From Hyphomonadaceae bacterium (GTDB lineage Bacteria > Pseudomonadota > Alphaproteobacteria > Caulobacterales > Aquidulcibacteraceae), in the NCBI GenBank assembly GCA_016791365.1, contig JAEUMT010000058.1, positions 47,650-111,649 on the forward strand: 64,000 nt of DNA. Direction: 5' to 3'. A model generated the notes under the pieces. It was not told the origin of the DNA. It saw nothing but the letters and a program-made list of their open reading frames with translations, and searched no databases. Numbering within the stretch: position 1 is the stretch's first letter; each line of letters opens with the position of its first letter. Below, in pieces: positions 54,982-64,000 of this stretch. The position numbers were made by a program, and so were the translations under genes.

Positions 54982-57234
54982 ATGCGAATGAGCCGTGCGG
55001 GGGAGATGGCCGGCAGGTCGGCCGAACGGACGCCGTTCGGCTGGGCCGCCGTAGCTGCTGCGCTGGCCATGACGGTCAGCACGACCGCTATCGCACAAGC
55101 GCAAACTCCCGCCCCCGCGCCGCCCGCCGCGCAAAACGAAAATGTCCTGCTCGAAGCGGACGAACTCATCGACGACCAGGAAGCACGGACGATCACCGCG
55201 CAAGGCGATGTGCAAGTCCGTTACCAGGGCCGAACGCTGCGCGCGGACCGCCTCGTCTATGATTTGAACAGCGGCGAGATCCACGCCATCGGCGATGTGC
55301 AGATCGCGCTCGAAGACGGCTCGGTCACCTACGCCGAAGAAATCGAAGCTGACGAAGCGATGAATGTCGGCGCCGCACGTGAGTTGCGCGCGCGTATCGG
55401 CGGCAACGGCACATTGGCCGCGCGCGCCGCGGTGCGCCGGGGCGAAGGCCAGAGCGAACTGCGCAACGTCATCTACACAAGCTGCCCGATCTGCACGACC
55501 GGCGACCGTCCGCCGACCTGGAGCTTGCGCGCACGCCGCGCGGTGCAGAACCGCGATACGCGCACGATCTCGTATCAGGGCGCCGTGCTCGAACTTGCCG
55601 GCGTGCCGGTTCTCTATCTGCCGTTCATCGCCCACCCGGACCCAAGCGTCGAACGCGCGTCCGGTTTTCTGCCGCCGAACATCGGCCGCAACCGGCGCCT
55701 CGGCACCTTCTACGATCAGCCCTATTATTGGGCGATCTCGCCGTCACAGGATTTGACCGCCTCGCTGCGTCTGCACGGCAACGTCAATCCGCTTGCCGGC
55801 CTGCAGTATCGCAAGCGCTTCTTCTCCGGCGATCTCGAACTCAACACGTCATTCACTCAAGAGGCCGAGTTCGATTCAGACGGCGATATCCTGGGTGAAG
55901 ACCGCTTCCGCTACAGCGTATTCGGCCGCGGCGCCTTCCAGATCAACAATTACTGGGACTGGGGCTTCGGCATCGAGACCATCTACGATGACGAATATCT
56001 TCGCCGCTACGATCTCGATGGCGCCGGCGAACGGCGCGGTCCGTACATCGGCCAAGATACGCGCCTGATCAATCAGCTCTACGCGATCGGCCAGGGAATC
56101 GATTCTTACAGCTCGATCGCGTTCGTCGGCTTCCAGGGTCTGCGCGAAACCGACACCTCGGAATTGCTGCCGCTCATTTTGCCGTACGCGGAGTTCGACC
56201 GCGTGCTGCAGGAGCCGGTGCTCGGCGGCCAAGTGCGGTTGCAGGCCAACACCGCCGCGCTCTCACGCCAGGACGATGGTGTTGGCCCCTACACCGGCAA
56301 CGATGCGCGCCTCTCGGTCTCGGCGACATGGCGGCGCGACACGGTCTTCGGACCAGGCATGGTGCTCAGCCCGTTCGCGCAAGTGCGCGGCGATGTCTTC
56401 CATGTCGAAACCGCGGACGACGAATACGAGACGTTCGGCCGGACGCTGGGCCTTGCGGGCGCCGAGATCAGTTGGCCGTTCATGCGGCCAGGCGAAAACT
56501 TCGATCTGATCGTCGAGCCGGTCATCATGGGCGCGTGGGCGAGCGACGACGCCGACGACCCGCGCATCGTCAACGAAGACAGCCTCTCGTTCGAACTGGA
56601 CGATTCAAACCTCTTCCGCCCGAACGCGGCCCCGAACTACGACCTCTGGGAGCCAGGCGGCCGCGTCAGCGCTGGCGTCCGCGCGACGGCGCGCGCGCGC
56701 ACCGGCGAAAGCGCCACCGTAATGTTCGGCCGGCGCTGGCGCGAAGAGCAGGCGCCCGGCTTCACCGATAGAAACAACCTCGCCGGCGAAGCTTCCGATT
56801 GGGTCGCCTCCGGCCAGATCGACCTGGGCAGCGGCTTTGGCGCCGAAGCGCGCATGCGGCTCGACGATCAGAGCCTCAAAGTACAGCGCATCGACATGGG
56901 CGTCCGCGCTCAGGTCGGCCGCTTTAGCGCGGTCGGCCGCTACCTTAATCTGGACGAAGCCTTCGCCCTCGATCCAACTGATCCGACCGAGGAAATCAGC
57001 GCCAATGTCGGGGTGGAGCTGGCGCGCGGCTGGCGCATGCAGTTCGGCCTGACTCGCGACCTAGATTCAGACATAAACCTACGCCAGGACATCCGCGCGA
57101 TTTATGAGGACGACTGCACGTTCCTCGAAATCGCCTACACCCGCTCGGAAACGCAGCGGGGCACCATCGGCCCAGATGAAGGCTTGCAGATCCGTATCGG
57201 TCTGCGTTCGCTCGGGGTGTTGGGCGGGAGCTGA
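54982..57234 (+). CDS. lptD: LPS-assembly protein LptD
   Basis: LptD is the outer-membrane barrel that places LPS on the cell surface. The 750-residue protein has a signal peptide (about 1-40), an OstA/LptA-like domain (about 50-150; NVLLEADELIDDQEARTITA) and the C-terminal barrel. The cysteines TSCPIC near 170 and a late DDCTF cysteine could form disulfides. Two near start codons (54982 and 54988) cannot be separated. surA follows by 18 bases. Confidence 0.93.
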   Translation: MRMSRAGEMAGRSAERTPFGWAAVAAALAMTVSTTAIAQAQTPAPAPPAAQNENVLLEADELIDDQEARTITAQGDVQVRYQGRTLRADRLVYDLNSGEIHAIGDVQIALEDGSVTYAEEIEADEAMNVGAARELRARIGGNGTLAARAAVRRGEGQSELRNVIYTSCPICTTGDRPPTWSLRARRAVQNRDTRTISYQGAVLELAGVPVLYLPFIAHPDPSVERASGFLPPNIGRNRRLGTFYDQPYYWAISPSQDLTASLRLHGNVNPLAGLQYRKRFFSGDLELNTSFTQEAEFDSDGDILGEDRFRYSVFGRGAFQINNYWDWGFGIETIYDDEYLRRYDLDGAGERRGPYIGQDTRLINQLYAIGQGIDSYSSIAFVGFQGLRETDTSELLPLILPYAEFDRVLQEPVLGGQVRLQANTAALSRQDDGVGPYTGNDARLSVSATWRRDTVFGPGMVLSPFAQVRGDVFHVETADDEYETFGRTLGLAGAEISWPFMRPGENFDLIVEPVIMGAWASDDADDPRIVNEDSLSFELDDSNLFRPNAAPNYDLWEPGGRVSAGVRATARARTGESATVMFGRRWREEQAPGFTDRNNLAGEASDWVASGQIDLGSGFGAEARMRLDDQSLKVQRIDMGVRAQVGRFSAVGRYLNLDEAFALDPTDPTEEISANVGVELARGWRMQFGLTRDLDSDINLRQDIRAIYEDDCTFLEIAYTRSETQRGTIGPDEGLQIRIGLRSLGVLGGS

Positions 57235-57252
57235 GGCGGAACAGGACGCACC

Positions 57253-58488
57253 ATGAACTTGAAATATGTAACCGCCGCCGCTGCGCTCGCCGTGGCTACG
57301 TTGGGCCTCGCCGCGCCGGTGAGCGCGCAAAACGCCGAAGGCGTCGCCGCCATCGTCAACGACAAGGTGATCTCCACCTTCGACGTGCGTCAGCGCGCAA
57401 CCATGCTGCTGCTGTTCGCCGGCCTGCAATCATCTCCGGAATTGCTGGAACGCGCCCGCGCCCAGGCGCTCCGCGATCTGGTCGATGAGCAACTCCAATT
57501 GGAGGAAGCGGCCAAGTACGAGATCGATGTCACCGGCGACACCATCGACCGGCGCATCAATGACATGGCCGAGGGCAACCAGACCAACGTCGCGGGCCTC
57601 ACCAACACGCTCGCCCAAAGCGGCGTTTCGGTGACGACGCTCCGCAATCAGATCCGCGCGGAAGTGGCTTGGCAACGTTTGATCCAAGGCATGTACGGAA
57701 CGCGCATCCGCATCTCGCAGAACGACATCACCGAAACGCAGCAGCGCATCGCGACCAACGCGCGCCGTCCGCAATACGAAATGTCGGAAATCTTCCTGCC
57801 CGCCGACACACCGGAAGAGTTCAACCAAATGGAGCAAGGCGCGATGCGCCTGCTCGAGCAGATGCAGGCGCGTGCGCCGTTTCCGATGGTGGCGCGCCAA
57901 TTCTCGCAATCGCCATCCTCAGCGGCCGGCGGCGACCTTGGCTGGATCAGCGCCAACGAACTTGCGCCCGAACTCCGTCCGGTCGCCGAACGTCTGCAGC
58001 CGGGCCAAGTCTCGCTGCCGATCCGTACGCAAAACGGCGTTTACATCATCGCCATGCGTAACCGCCGCGAAGGCGTCGCCGAAGGCGCCGCTTCAATCGT
58101 GTCGCTCCGTCAGATCACGGCGCCGGCCGGCCGTTCGAACGCGCTTGATCGCATCCGCCGCCGTGCCGAAGGCTGTGGCGGACTGGAGAGCACGGTGAAC
58201 AGCATTGAGGGCGGCTCGATGCTCGATCTCGGTCAAACCGTTGAAGCAGAACTCTCGCCGGACATTCGCAGCCGTTTGCAGAACGTGCCGGTCGGCGGCT
58301 CCTCAACCGTGGTCGTGAACGGCGAACAGGCCAACATCATCGTGCTCTGCGCGCGGGAAGCCGGCGGCGCCGCGGTGCCGGATCGTCAGCAGATCGAGGA
58401 CCGCCTGCGCGAAGCCGAACTGTCGATGCTGGCCGAGCGCTACATTCGCAATCTGCGGCGCGAAGCCACCATCATCACCCGTCAGTAA
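57253..58488 (+). CDS. surA: Periplasmic peptidyl-prolyl isomerase SurA
   Basis: SurA is the main chaperone for outer-membrane proteins, including LptD. The 411-residue protein has a signal peptide ending VSAQ, the SurA N-domain VAAIVNDKVISTFDVRQRA and one parvulin domain (about 175-280; SEIFLPADTPEE, SAAGGDLGWISANELAPELR). AGGA precedes the ATG. It lies between lptD and pdxA. Confidence 0.94.
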   Translation: MNLKYVTAAAALAVATLGLAAPVSAQNAEGVAAIVNDKVISTFDVRQRATMLLLFAGLQSSPELLERARAQALRDLVDEQLQLEEAAKYEIDVTGDTIDRRINDMAEGNQTNVAGLTNTLAQSGVSVTTLRNQIRAEVAWQRLIQGMYGTRIRISQNDITETQQRIATNARRPQYEMSEIFLPADTPEEFNQMEQGAMRLLEQMQARAPFPMVARQFSQSPSSAAGGDLGWISANELAPELRPVAERLQPGQVSLPIRTQNGVYIIAMRNRREGVAEGAASIVSLRQITAPAGRSNALDRIRRRAEGCGGLESTVNSIEGGSMLDLGQTVEAELSPDIRSRLQNVPVGGSSTVVVNGEQANIIVLCAREAGGAAVPDRQQIEDRLREAELSMLAERYIRNLRREATIITRQ

Positions 58489-58493
58489 ATGAC

Positions 58494-59501
58494 ATGAAAC
58501 CGCTCGCCGTTTCGATGGGCGATCCCGCCGGGATCGGCCTCGAACTCGCGGCGCGCGTATGGGCGGAGCGCCAAGGCGCGCCGCCCTTCTTCTTTGTCGG
58601 CGATCCACATGCCCTCGAGCGCGCCAGCGCACGGCTCGGCTTGCCCGCGCCAAAACTCAACGTCGCGGAAGACGCCTCGAAGTTCACGTGCGCCGATGGC
58701 GTGCTGGACGTTTTGCGCGTCCCGCTCGCGATCCAGGAAACCCCTGGCGAACCTGATCCCGTCAACGCGGACGCTACGATTGAAGCCATCGCGCGCGGCG
58801 TCGCCGCTGTTCAGTCGGGCGCCGCGAGTGCGCTCGTCACGCTGCCAATCGCCAAGGCGGTTCTGCACACCGCCGATTTTGGCTTCCCGGGTCACACCGA
58901 ATTTATCGCGCACCTCACCGGGAACGATCCATGGCCCCAGGCGCGCGGCCCCGTCATGATGCTCGCGGGCCCGTCGCTCAAAGTGGCGCTCGCGACGATC
59001 CACACGCCGCTCGCAAAGGTGCCCGCCGAACTGACGCGCCAACGCATCCTCGATACGGCTCGCGTCGTCAGCCAGGCGCTGACGCGCGACTTCGGCATCG
59101 CCGCGCCGCGCATTGCCATTTGCGGCCTCAACCCGCACGCCGGCGAAGATGGCCACATCGGTCGCGAAGAGATTGAGATCATCAATCCGGCCGCCGCCGC
59201 TCTCCGGGCCGAAGGCTTTAACGTCGCCAACGCCAAATCTGCCGACGCGCTCTTCCACGACGCGGCCCGCACAACCTACGACGCCGTGATCGCGCTCTAT
59301 CACGATCAGGGCCTCATCCCGATCAAGACGCTGCACTTTTGGGACGCGGTGAACGTCACGCTGGGCCTGCCGGTCATCCGCACCTCGCCCGATCATGGCA
59401 CCGGCTTCGACATTGCCGGCGAAGGCAAAGCCCGCGACGACAGCTTTCGCGCCGCGCTCGCCTTGGCGTGGTCGATGGCCGAACAGCGCGCCCGCGCATG
59501 A
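58494..59501 (+). CDS. pdxA: 4-hydroxythreonine-4-phosphate dehydrogenase
   Basis: PdxA works in vitamin B6 (PLP) synthesis. The 335-residue protein has the N-terminal SMGDPAGIGLELAA, the metal histidine in FPGHTEFIAHLTG and ALYHDQGLIPIKTLHF. Normal length. It overlaps ksgA (ATGA), a conserved pairing. Confidence 0.95.
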   Translation: MKPLAVSMGDPAGIGLELAARVWAERQGAPPFFFVGDPHALERASARLGLPAPKLNVAEDASKFTCADGVLDVLRVPLAIQETPGEPDPVNADATIEAIARGVAAVQSGAASALVTLPIAKAVLHTADFGFPGHTEFIAHLTGNDPWPQARGPVMMLAGPSLKVALATIHTPLAKVPAELTRQRILDTARVVSQALTRDFGIAAPRIAICGLNPHAGEDGHIGREEIEIINPAAAALRAEGFNVANAKSADALFHDAARTTYDAVIALYHDQGLIPIKTLHFWDAVNVTLGLPVIRTSPDHGTGFDIAGEGKARDDSFRAALALAWSMAEQRARA

Positions 59502-60376
59502 ACGCGGACGAACTGCCGACGCTGCGTGAGGAACTGGAAGCGCACGGTCTCTGGGCCAACAAAGCCCTTGGCCAACACTTCCTGCTCGATCTCAACATCA
59601 CGCGCCGCATCGCCCGCACCGCGGGTGAGCTTGCTGGCAAGACAGTCATCGAAGTCGGCCCCGGCCCCGGCGGCCTCACCCGCGCGCTGCTCGAAACCGG
59701 CGCCCACGTCATCGCCATCGAGAAAGACTCGCGCTTTCTACCGCTGCTGGAGCCGCTGATTGAATGGAGCGAAGGACGTCTGCGCATCGTTCAAGGCGAC
59801 GCGCTGGAGGTGGATGAAGAAGCGCTGCTGCAACATGGGCCGCCGGCGTCCCGCCGGCATGCGCCGGAGACGGCCGGCGGGACGCCGGCGGTCCATATTG
59901 TCTCGAACCTGCCCTATAATGTCGGCACGCCGCTGCTCGTGAAATGGCTCAAGGCCGGAGCGTGGCGCGGGGACATGACGCTCATGTTCCAGAAGGAAGT
60001 CGCACAACGCATCGTCGCCAAGCCAGGCAGCGACGCCTATGGGCGCCTCGCGGTTCTGGCGCAGGCGCGCTGCAACGCGCGTCTCGAATTCACCGTGCCA
60101 GCACGCGCCTTCACGCCGCCGCCTAAGATCGCCTCCGCCATCGTGCGACTCACCGATCGCGCCGATCCCTACCCGCATCTTGACGCTCTCGAACGCGTCA
60201 CCGCCGCCGCTTTCGGCCAGCGCCGCAAAATGCTGCGCTCGGCGCTGCGTGCTTTGACGCCAGACGCAGAGCCCCTGCTGCGCGCCGCTGATCTGGCGCC
60301 AACCGCGCGCGCCGAGGAGATTGATCAGAACGGCTTCCGTCGCCTGACGGACGCGTGGCTTAGGTCAAAGGACTAA
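59498..60376 (+). CDS. ksgA: 16S rRNA dimethyladenosine transferase
   Basis: KsgA dimethylates two adenosines near the 3' end of 16S rRNA during 30S maturation. The 292-residue protein has LGQHFLLDLNI, the SAM motif VIEVGPGPGGLTRAL and the catalytic SNLPYNVGTPLLVKWL (Asn137, Tyr140). Just before that motif, residues about 114-133 (PPASRRHAPETAGGTPAVH) are encoded by a palindromic repeat and have no counterpart in normal KsgA. The gene is complete and in frame. It ends two bases before the convergent gmk stop. Confidence 0.93.
   Translation: MNADELPTLREELEAHGLWANKALGQHFLLDLNITRRIARTAGELAGKTVIEVGPGPGGLTRALLETGAHVIAIEKDSRFLPLLEPLIEWSEGRLRIVQGDALEVDEEALLQHGPPASRRHAPETAGGTPAVHIVSNLPYNVGTPLLVKWLKAGAWRGDMTLMFQKEVAQRIVAKPGSDAYGRLAVLAQARCNARLEFTVPARAFTPPPKIASAIVRLTDRADPYPHLDALERVTAAAFGQRRKMLRSALRALTPDAEPLLRAADLAPTARAEEIDQNGFRRLTDAWLRSKD
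59837..59894. repeat. Full GC-rich palindrome inserted in frame in ksgA
   Basis: GGGCCGCCGGCGTCCCGCCGGC on the left and its near-perfect inverse (GGCCGGCGGGACGCCGGCGG and on) surround ATGCGCCGGAGAC. The 58-base element keeps the frame and adds about 19 residues just before the NLPYN motif. The same arm occurs in the RNR-like gene, the LytM factor and the yicC/mltG gap. Confidence 0.85.
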
Positions 60377-60378
60377 GC

Positions 60379-61017
60379 TCAGATGCCCTGCTTCAACCGT
60401 TCCACATGCAGCTGCAGCCACATCTGACGATGGCGCTTTAGCCGCTCCGCCGCGAGGATTTGCCGGATTTGGCCCAGCGTCTGCTCAAGCAGCGTATTGA
60501 CCAGCACGTAATCGTACTCTTCCCAATGGCTGATCTCGTTCAGCGAGCGCGCCATGCGCGAATTGATGACATCTTCGCTATCTTCCGCCCGCGCCCGCAA
60601 ACGCCGCTCAAGTTCAGCCATCGACGGCGGCAAGATGAAAATGCCGACCACGTCTTGCGGTTCGGCGGCGCGTAACGCGCGCGCACCCTGCCAATCGACG
60701 TCGAACAGCACATCGCGGCCTTGAATGAGCATCGCCTCAACCGGCGCGCGCGGGGTGCCGTAATGGTTGCCGAACACCATCGCGTGCTCGAGAAACTCGC
60801 CGGCGTCGGCCATCTCCTCGAATTGCTGTTTGCCGAGAAACTTGTACTCACGCCCATCGACCTCGCTCGGGCGCGGCGCGCGCGTGGTCGCCGACACCGA
60901 GAGCGACATGTTGTCGTCGGCTTCGAGCAGCTTGCGCGCGAGCGTTGATTTGCCGGCGCCCGAAGGGCTCGACAGCGCAAACATGAGGCCGCGCCGCGCG
61001 ACGTGTTCATTCAACAT
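60379..61017 (-). CDS. gmk: Guanylate kinase
   Basis: Gmk phosphorylates GMP. The 212-residue protein has the P-loop SSPSGAGKSTLARKLLE near the start and the GMP-binding VSATTRAPRPSEVDGREYKF. It starts inside the end of yicC (11-base overlap), a typical pairing. Confidence 0.96.
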   Translation of the reverse strand: MLNEHVARRGLMFALSSPSGAGKSTLARKLLEADDNMSLSVSATTRAPRPSEVDGREYKFLGKQQFEEMADAGEFLEHAMVFGNHYGTPRAPVEAMLIQGRDVLFDVDWQGARALRAAEPQDVVGIFILPPSMAELERRLRARAEDSEDVINSRMARSLNEISHWEEYDYVLVNTLLEQTLGQIRQILAAERLKRHRQMWLQLHVERLKQGI

Positions 61018-61891
61018 TGGCGGCCTGCTCCTTGATCTGATCGACCACGGTCTTGAGATCGAGCCCGATGCGCGTCAGCTCCAAGTCCGAAGACTTCGAG
61101 CATAGCGTGTTGGCCTCGCGCGTGAGTTCTTGACTGAGAAAATCCAGCCGGCGCCCAGCAGGCTCCGGCTTCGTGATCAAGCTGCGGAGCTCCGCGGCGT
61201 GCGCGCTCAAACGCTCCAGCTCCTCTTGCACATCGGCGCGCGTTGCCGCGATCGCGGCTTCCTGCGCTAGCCGTTGCGGGTCGAGCTTAAAGTCCGGCGC
61301 CAGCGATTCCAGGCGCTGACGAATGCGCTCCAGCGCGGCGGCCGGCGCGGCGGCCGCGGTCGCGCGCGCGGCGCCGATCAGCCCATCGAGCCGAGCGGCG
61401 GCATCGCTGAAGATGCCGGCCAGCGCCCGGCCTTCGGCCTGTCGTGCTTGCGCGAGAAGCTCGAGCGCGGTGTTGAAGCTATCGACGAGCTTACGCTCGA
61501 ACGCGGCGCGCTCCTCATCGGAAAGCTCTGCATTGTCCTCGCTCTGAACGACGCCGCGCGCAGCGAGGATGCCGTCCCAACGCGGCTTGGCGACGCGATC
61601 CTTGAATTGTTCTCCCGCCGCGATCAAACGCTCCGCCAGTTCAAGATCGATCCTAAGCGCGGTCACGGCGCTGGCCTCACGCGCTAGCGAAAGCGAGGCC
61701 TGCAGCGAGCCGCGTTTGAACTTTGCGTTGGCGGCGGCGCGGACGGCGGGTTCAACGGCATCGTACCCAGGCGGTGTGCGAAGCTTGAGATCAAGCCCGC
61801 GGCCGTTGACGCTCTTCAACTCCCAGATCCAGCGCTGCCCGGCATATTCGCCTTCGGCCCGCGCGAACCCTGTCATCCCGGAAATGGTCAT
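61007..61891 (-). CDS. yicC: YicC family endoribonuclease-like protein
   Basis: YicC proteins are linked to RNA decay and stress survival. The start MTISGMTGFARAEGEY at 61891 is preferred because the upstream in-frame 28 residues come from a palindromic repeat. SVNGRGLDLKLRTPPGYD and the C-terminal LDFLSQELTREANTLCSKS are the family signatures. About 294 residues. It overlaps gmk. Confidence 0.92.
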   Translation of the reverse strand: MTISGMTGFARAEGEYAGQRWIWELKSVNGRGLDLKLRTPPGYDAVEPAVRAAANAKFKRGSLQASLSLAREASAVTALRIDLELAERLIAAGEQFKDRVAKPRWDGILAARGVVQSEDNAELSDEERAAFERKLVDSFNTALELLAQARQAEGRALAGIFSDAAARLDGLIGAARATAAAAPAAALERIRQRLESLAPDFKLDPQRLAQEAAIAATRADVQEELERLSAHAAELRSLITKPEPAGRRLDFLSQELTREANTLCSKSSDLELTRIGLDLKTVVDQIKEQAANVE

Positions 61892-61949
61892 GGGCCCTTT
61901 TCGCGTATTTGTGCGCCAAAAGCACGCTCGGAAAATCGGCGCGCAATTA

Positions 61950-62016
61950 TGGAGCGCGGGCGTCCTCGCCCGCATGCGCGGTCAAACGCCGTGCCGGCGA
62001 GGGCGCTGGCGCTCCA
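61950..62016. repeat. GC-rich palindrome between yicC and mltG
   Basis: TGGAGCGCGGGCGTCCTCGC and the following CCGCATGCG face the inverse GTGCCGGCGAGGGCGCTGGC and GCTCCA. The ends TGGAGCGC and GCGCTCCA form the outer inverted termini. It is the only clearly intergenic full-length member of the family in ksgA. Confidence 0.8.
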
Positions 62017-62027
62017 TCGGAATATGC

Positions 62028-63092
62028 TCAGCGCCCCGCGCGCTCCGCCGCGAGCCGCTGCGCTTCGATCTCACGCCAGCGGGCGACGTTGGCGTTGTGC
62101 TCGGCCAAGGTTGACGCGAAGACGTGTCCGCCGGTGCCGTCGGCAACGAAGAAGAGCGCGTTCGACTCCGCCGGGTGCGCCGTCGCTTCGAGCGCGGCAC
62201 GACCGGGGTTCGCGATCGGCGTCGGCGGCAAGCCGTCAATACGATAGGTATTGTACCCGGTGTTCATCTCGATCTCGCTCTGGCGAATGGTGCGCCGATT
62301 GCCTTGCGCATCGACCAGGCGTCCATCGCGGCAACGGTCGGGGTGGCGCAAGCAAACGCCGTAGATGATCGTGGGATCAGTCTCCAGGCGCATCGGCCGG
62401 CGCAGGCGATTGATGAACACCGCGGCCACGAGCGGCCGCTCCGATGCAACGCCCGTTTCGCGTTCAACGATCGCCGCGAGATTGACCAGATCGTCCGGCG
62501 TTGCGAGCGGCAGGTTGGGCGCACGGCCAGCCCAAATCTCGTTGAGGGCTTCATCGCGCGCATCGCGCATTTGCTGCAGCAACGCCGTCCGCGTCATGCC
62601 GCGGGCTACGTGATACGTGTCCGGCAGAATTGAGCCTTCCGGCGGCGCGGCGGGCATGTCGCCGGTTAAAACGTCGCTCTCTTCAAGGGTGCGCATCACG
62701 GCCGCGATGGTGATGCCCTCCGGGAACGTGATCGCATGCAAGAGCGCGTCGCCGCTGGTCATCAACTCAACAATTTGCCGGGTCGAGGCGTTGGCGGGAA
62801 TTTCATACTCGCCGGCCTGCAGCGCCGCGCCGCCTTCGAGACGCGCAGCGATGCGGAAGAGCAGCGCGTCGCTTATGAAGCCTTCGGCTTCGAGTTTTTC
62901 GGCAATGCCGGCGCCGGAGGCGCCGCGGTCAACGACGAACGCGCGCGGTTCAGCGAACGGGCCAGGCCGCGCAATCGCGCTGGTGAAATAGAAGAACGCA
63001 AACAGCGCGGCTGCGCCCGCAAGCACCGCGATCCAGAACAGGAAGGAGAATAATCCGCCGCCGCTGGAACGGCGCGCCGCTGCTCTTGCCAT
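62028..63092 (-). CDS. mltG: Endolytic transglycosylase MltG
   Basis: MltG cuts nascent peptidoglycan glycan strands and helps set their length. The start is the ATG at 63092, which overlaps the fabF stop as TGATG; the TTG just before it is less likely. One membrane anchor lies near 12-38. The catalytic glutamate is in VERETGVASERPLVAAVFINR. The 354-residue length is typical. Confidence 0.94.
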   Translation of the reverse strand: MARAAARRSSGGGLFSFLFWIAVLAGAAALFAFFYFTSAIARPGPFAEPRAFVVDRGASGAGIAEKLEAEGFISDALLFRIAARLEGGAALQAGEYEIPANASTRQIVELMTSGDALLHAITFPEGITIAAVMRTLEESDVLTGDMPAAPPEGSILPDTYHVARGMTRTALLQQMRDARDEALNEIWAGRAPNLPLATPDDLVNLAAIVERETGVASERPLVAAVFINRLRRPMRLETDPTIIYGVCLRHPDRCRDGRLVDAQGNRRTIRQSEIEMNTGYNTYRIDGLPPTPIANPGRAALEATAHPAESNALFFVADGTGGHVFASTLAEHNANVARWREIEAQRLAAERAGR

Positions 63093-64000
63093 CAATCCAC
63101 CGCTGTCAGGATCACAGCGGCGTTCGTGCCGCCGAATCCGAACGAATTCGACATCGCTGCCTTCACCGTCTTTTTCTTGGCGGTGTTGGGCGTCAAATCT
63201 ATGGCGGTCTCAACCGATGGATTTTCCAGATTTAATGTCGGCGGAATAACGCCATCGCGGATCGCCAGCGCGCAGAAAATCGCTTCCACCGCGCCTGCGG
63301 CGCCGAGCAGATGACCGATGGCGGACTTCGTCGACGAGACCGAAAGCCCGGCCGCCGAATTGCCGAACAGCCGTTCGATGGCTTTGAGTTCGATCTCATC
63401 GCCGAGCGGCGTCGAAGTGCCGTGGGTGTTGAGATAATCGATGTCCGCGGGCGTCATGCCTGCGTTCTTCAGCGCCGCTGTCATGGCGCGGAAGCCGCCG
63501 TCGCCATCATCGGCCGGCGCGGTGATGTGATAGGCGTCGCCGGAGAGGCCGTAGCCTTTGACCTCGGCGTAGATCTTTGCGCCGCGCGCCTTGGCGTGCT
63601 CGTACTCTTCCAGAATGACGCAGCCCGCGCCTTCGCCCATGACAAAACCGTCGCGGTCTTTGTCGTACGGGCGCGAGGCTTTTTCCGGCGTGTCGTTGTA
63701 GCCGGTCGACATCGCGCGCAAGGCGCAAAAGCCCGCCATGGCCAGACGGCCAACAGTGGCTTCAGCGCCGCCCGCCACCATCACGTCAGCGTCGCCGTAC
63801 ATGATCAAACGCGAGGCATCGCCGATCGCGTGCGCGCCAGTGGCGCAAGCGGTGACAACGGCGTGGTTCGGGCCGCGAAAACCGTGACGGATCGAAACTT
63901 GGCCGGAGGCCAGATTGATCAGCGCGCTCGGAATGAAGAACGGCGAAATCTTGCGCGGACCATCGCGTTCCAACTGGAGCGCGGTGTTGCCGATGGCCTC
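63092..64000 (-). CDS. fabF: 3-oxoacyl-ACP synthase II (5' end outside the window)
   Basis: FabF elongates acyl-ACP in fatty acid synthesis. About 302 codons are visible; the frame stays open to the edge ([16 protein letters not shown]), so the N-terminal quarter is missing. The catalytic set is present: Cys in [15 protein letters not shown], His in HGTSTPLGD and His in [15 protein letters not shown]. The stop overlaps the mltG start. Confidence 0.95.
   Translation of the reverse strand, partial: EAIGNTALQLERDGPRKISPFFIPSALINLASGQVSIRHGFRGPNHAVVTACATGAHAIGDASRLIMYGDADVMVAGGAEATVGRLAMAGFCALRAMSTGYNDTPEKASRPYDKDRDGFVMGEGAGCVILEEYEHAKARGAKIYAEVKGYGLSGDAYHITAPADDGDGGFRAMTAALKNAGMTPADIDYLNTHGTSTPLGDEIELKAIERLFGNSAAGLSVSSTKSAIGHLLGAAGAVEAIFCALAIRDGVIPPTLNLENPSVETAIDLTPNTAKKKTVKAAMSNSFGFGGTNAAVILTAVD

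Overview
The window is a GC-rich chromosomal segment of an alphaproteobacterium. Three conserved blocks point to Caulobacterales, probably close to Hyphomonadaceae: serine-cycle-free core synteny of surE-pcm-LysM/M23-yajC-secD-secF, the lptF-lptG-lptD-surA-pdxA-ksgA block, and NDUFA12-mlaD-DUF2155. HdaA, a NDUFAF6-like squalene-synthase protein and an RNase E with an acidic S1 insert fit the same placement. The exact genus is inference. I see no tRNA, rRNA, CRISPR array, prophage or transposase gene.

Layout. 1-5.1 kb (minus): prfB with an intact programmed +1 frameshift, the class A PBP mrcA, and a Tat-exported AMIN/amidase_3 protein. 5.3-11.6 kb (plus): a secreted HExxH protein, rne, an M48-TPR protease and a DsbA-like protein. 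11.6-21.1 kb (minus): NDUFAF6-like protein, PuuD-like membrane protein, secF, secD, yajC, a degenerate LytM factor, pcm, surE, DUF1761, two tandem DUF2155 proteins, mlaD and NDUFA12. 21.3-24.1 kb (plus): a large protein related to class II ribonucleotide reductase that seems to have lost its catalytic core. 24.3-30.8 kb (minus): an ABC exporter pair, then an accessory cluster with two tandem secreted TPR/formylglycine-enzyme-fold proteins, the fossil end of a third, a short unknown gene and a secreted coiled-coil protein. 31.3-32.9 kb (plus): two secreted pentapeptide-repeat proteins. 32.9-44.9 kb: aspS, an SRAP protein, an MBL-fold protein, rnd, an adenylate cyclase, ppx, ppk and hdaA. 44.9-52.5 kb: DUF2066, purM-purN, YkvA, a methyltransferase, ndk, two I78 inhibitors, holC and pepA. 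52.7-64 kb: the LPS export and outer-membrane assembly block, then gmk, yicC, mltG and a 5'-truncated fabF.

How the genes work together. Most of the window is envelope and translation housekeeping: wall synthesis and splitting (mrcA, amidase, LytM factor, mltG), protein export (secDF-yajC, surA, DsbA), LPS and lipid transport (lptDFG, mlaD) and RNA or ribosome functions (prfB, rne, rnd, ksgA, aspS). Many adjacent genes overlap by ATGA or GTGA, which suggests translational coupling.

The unusual content is of two kinds. First, several families of short palindromic repeats are scattered through the window: heptamer-built inverted arrays in at least seven intergenic gaps, and GC-rich palindromes that sit inside coding genes without breaking the reading frame (ksgA, the RNR-like gene, the LytM factor, the cyclase). 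Second, two loci look non-standard: the RNR-like pseudoenzyme and the tandem FGE-fold cluster.
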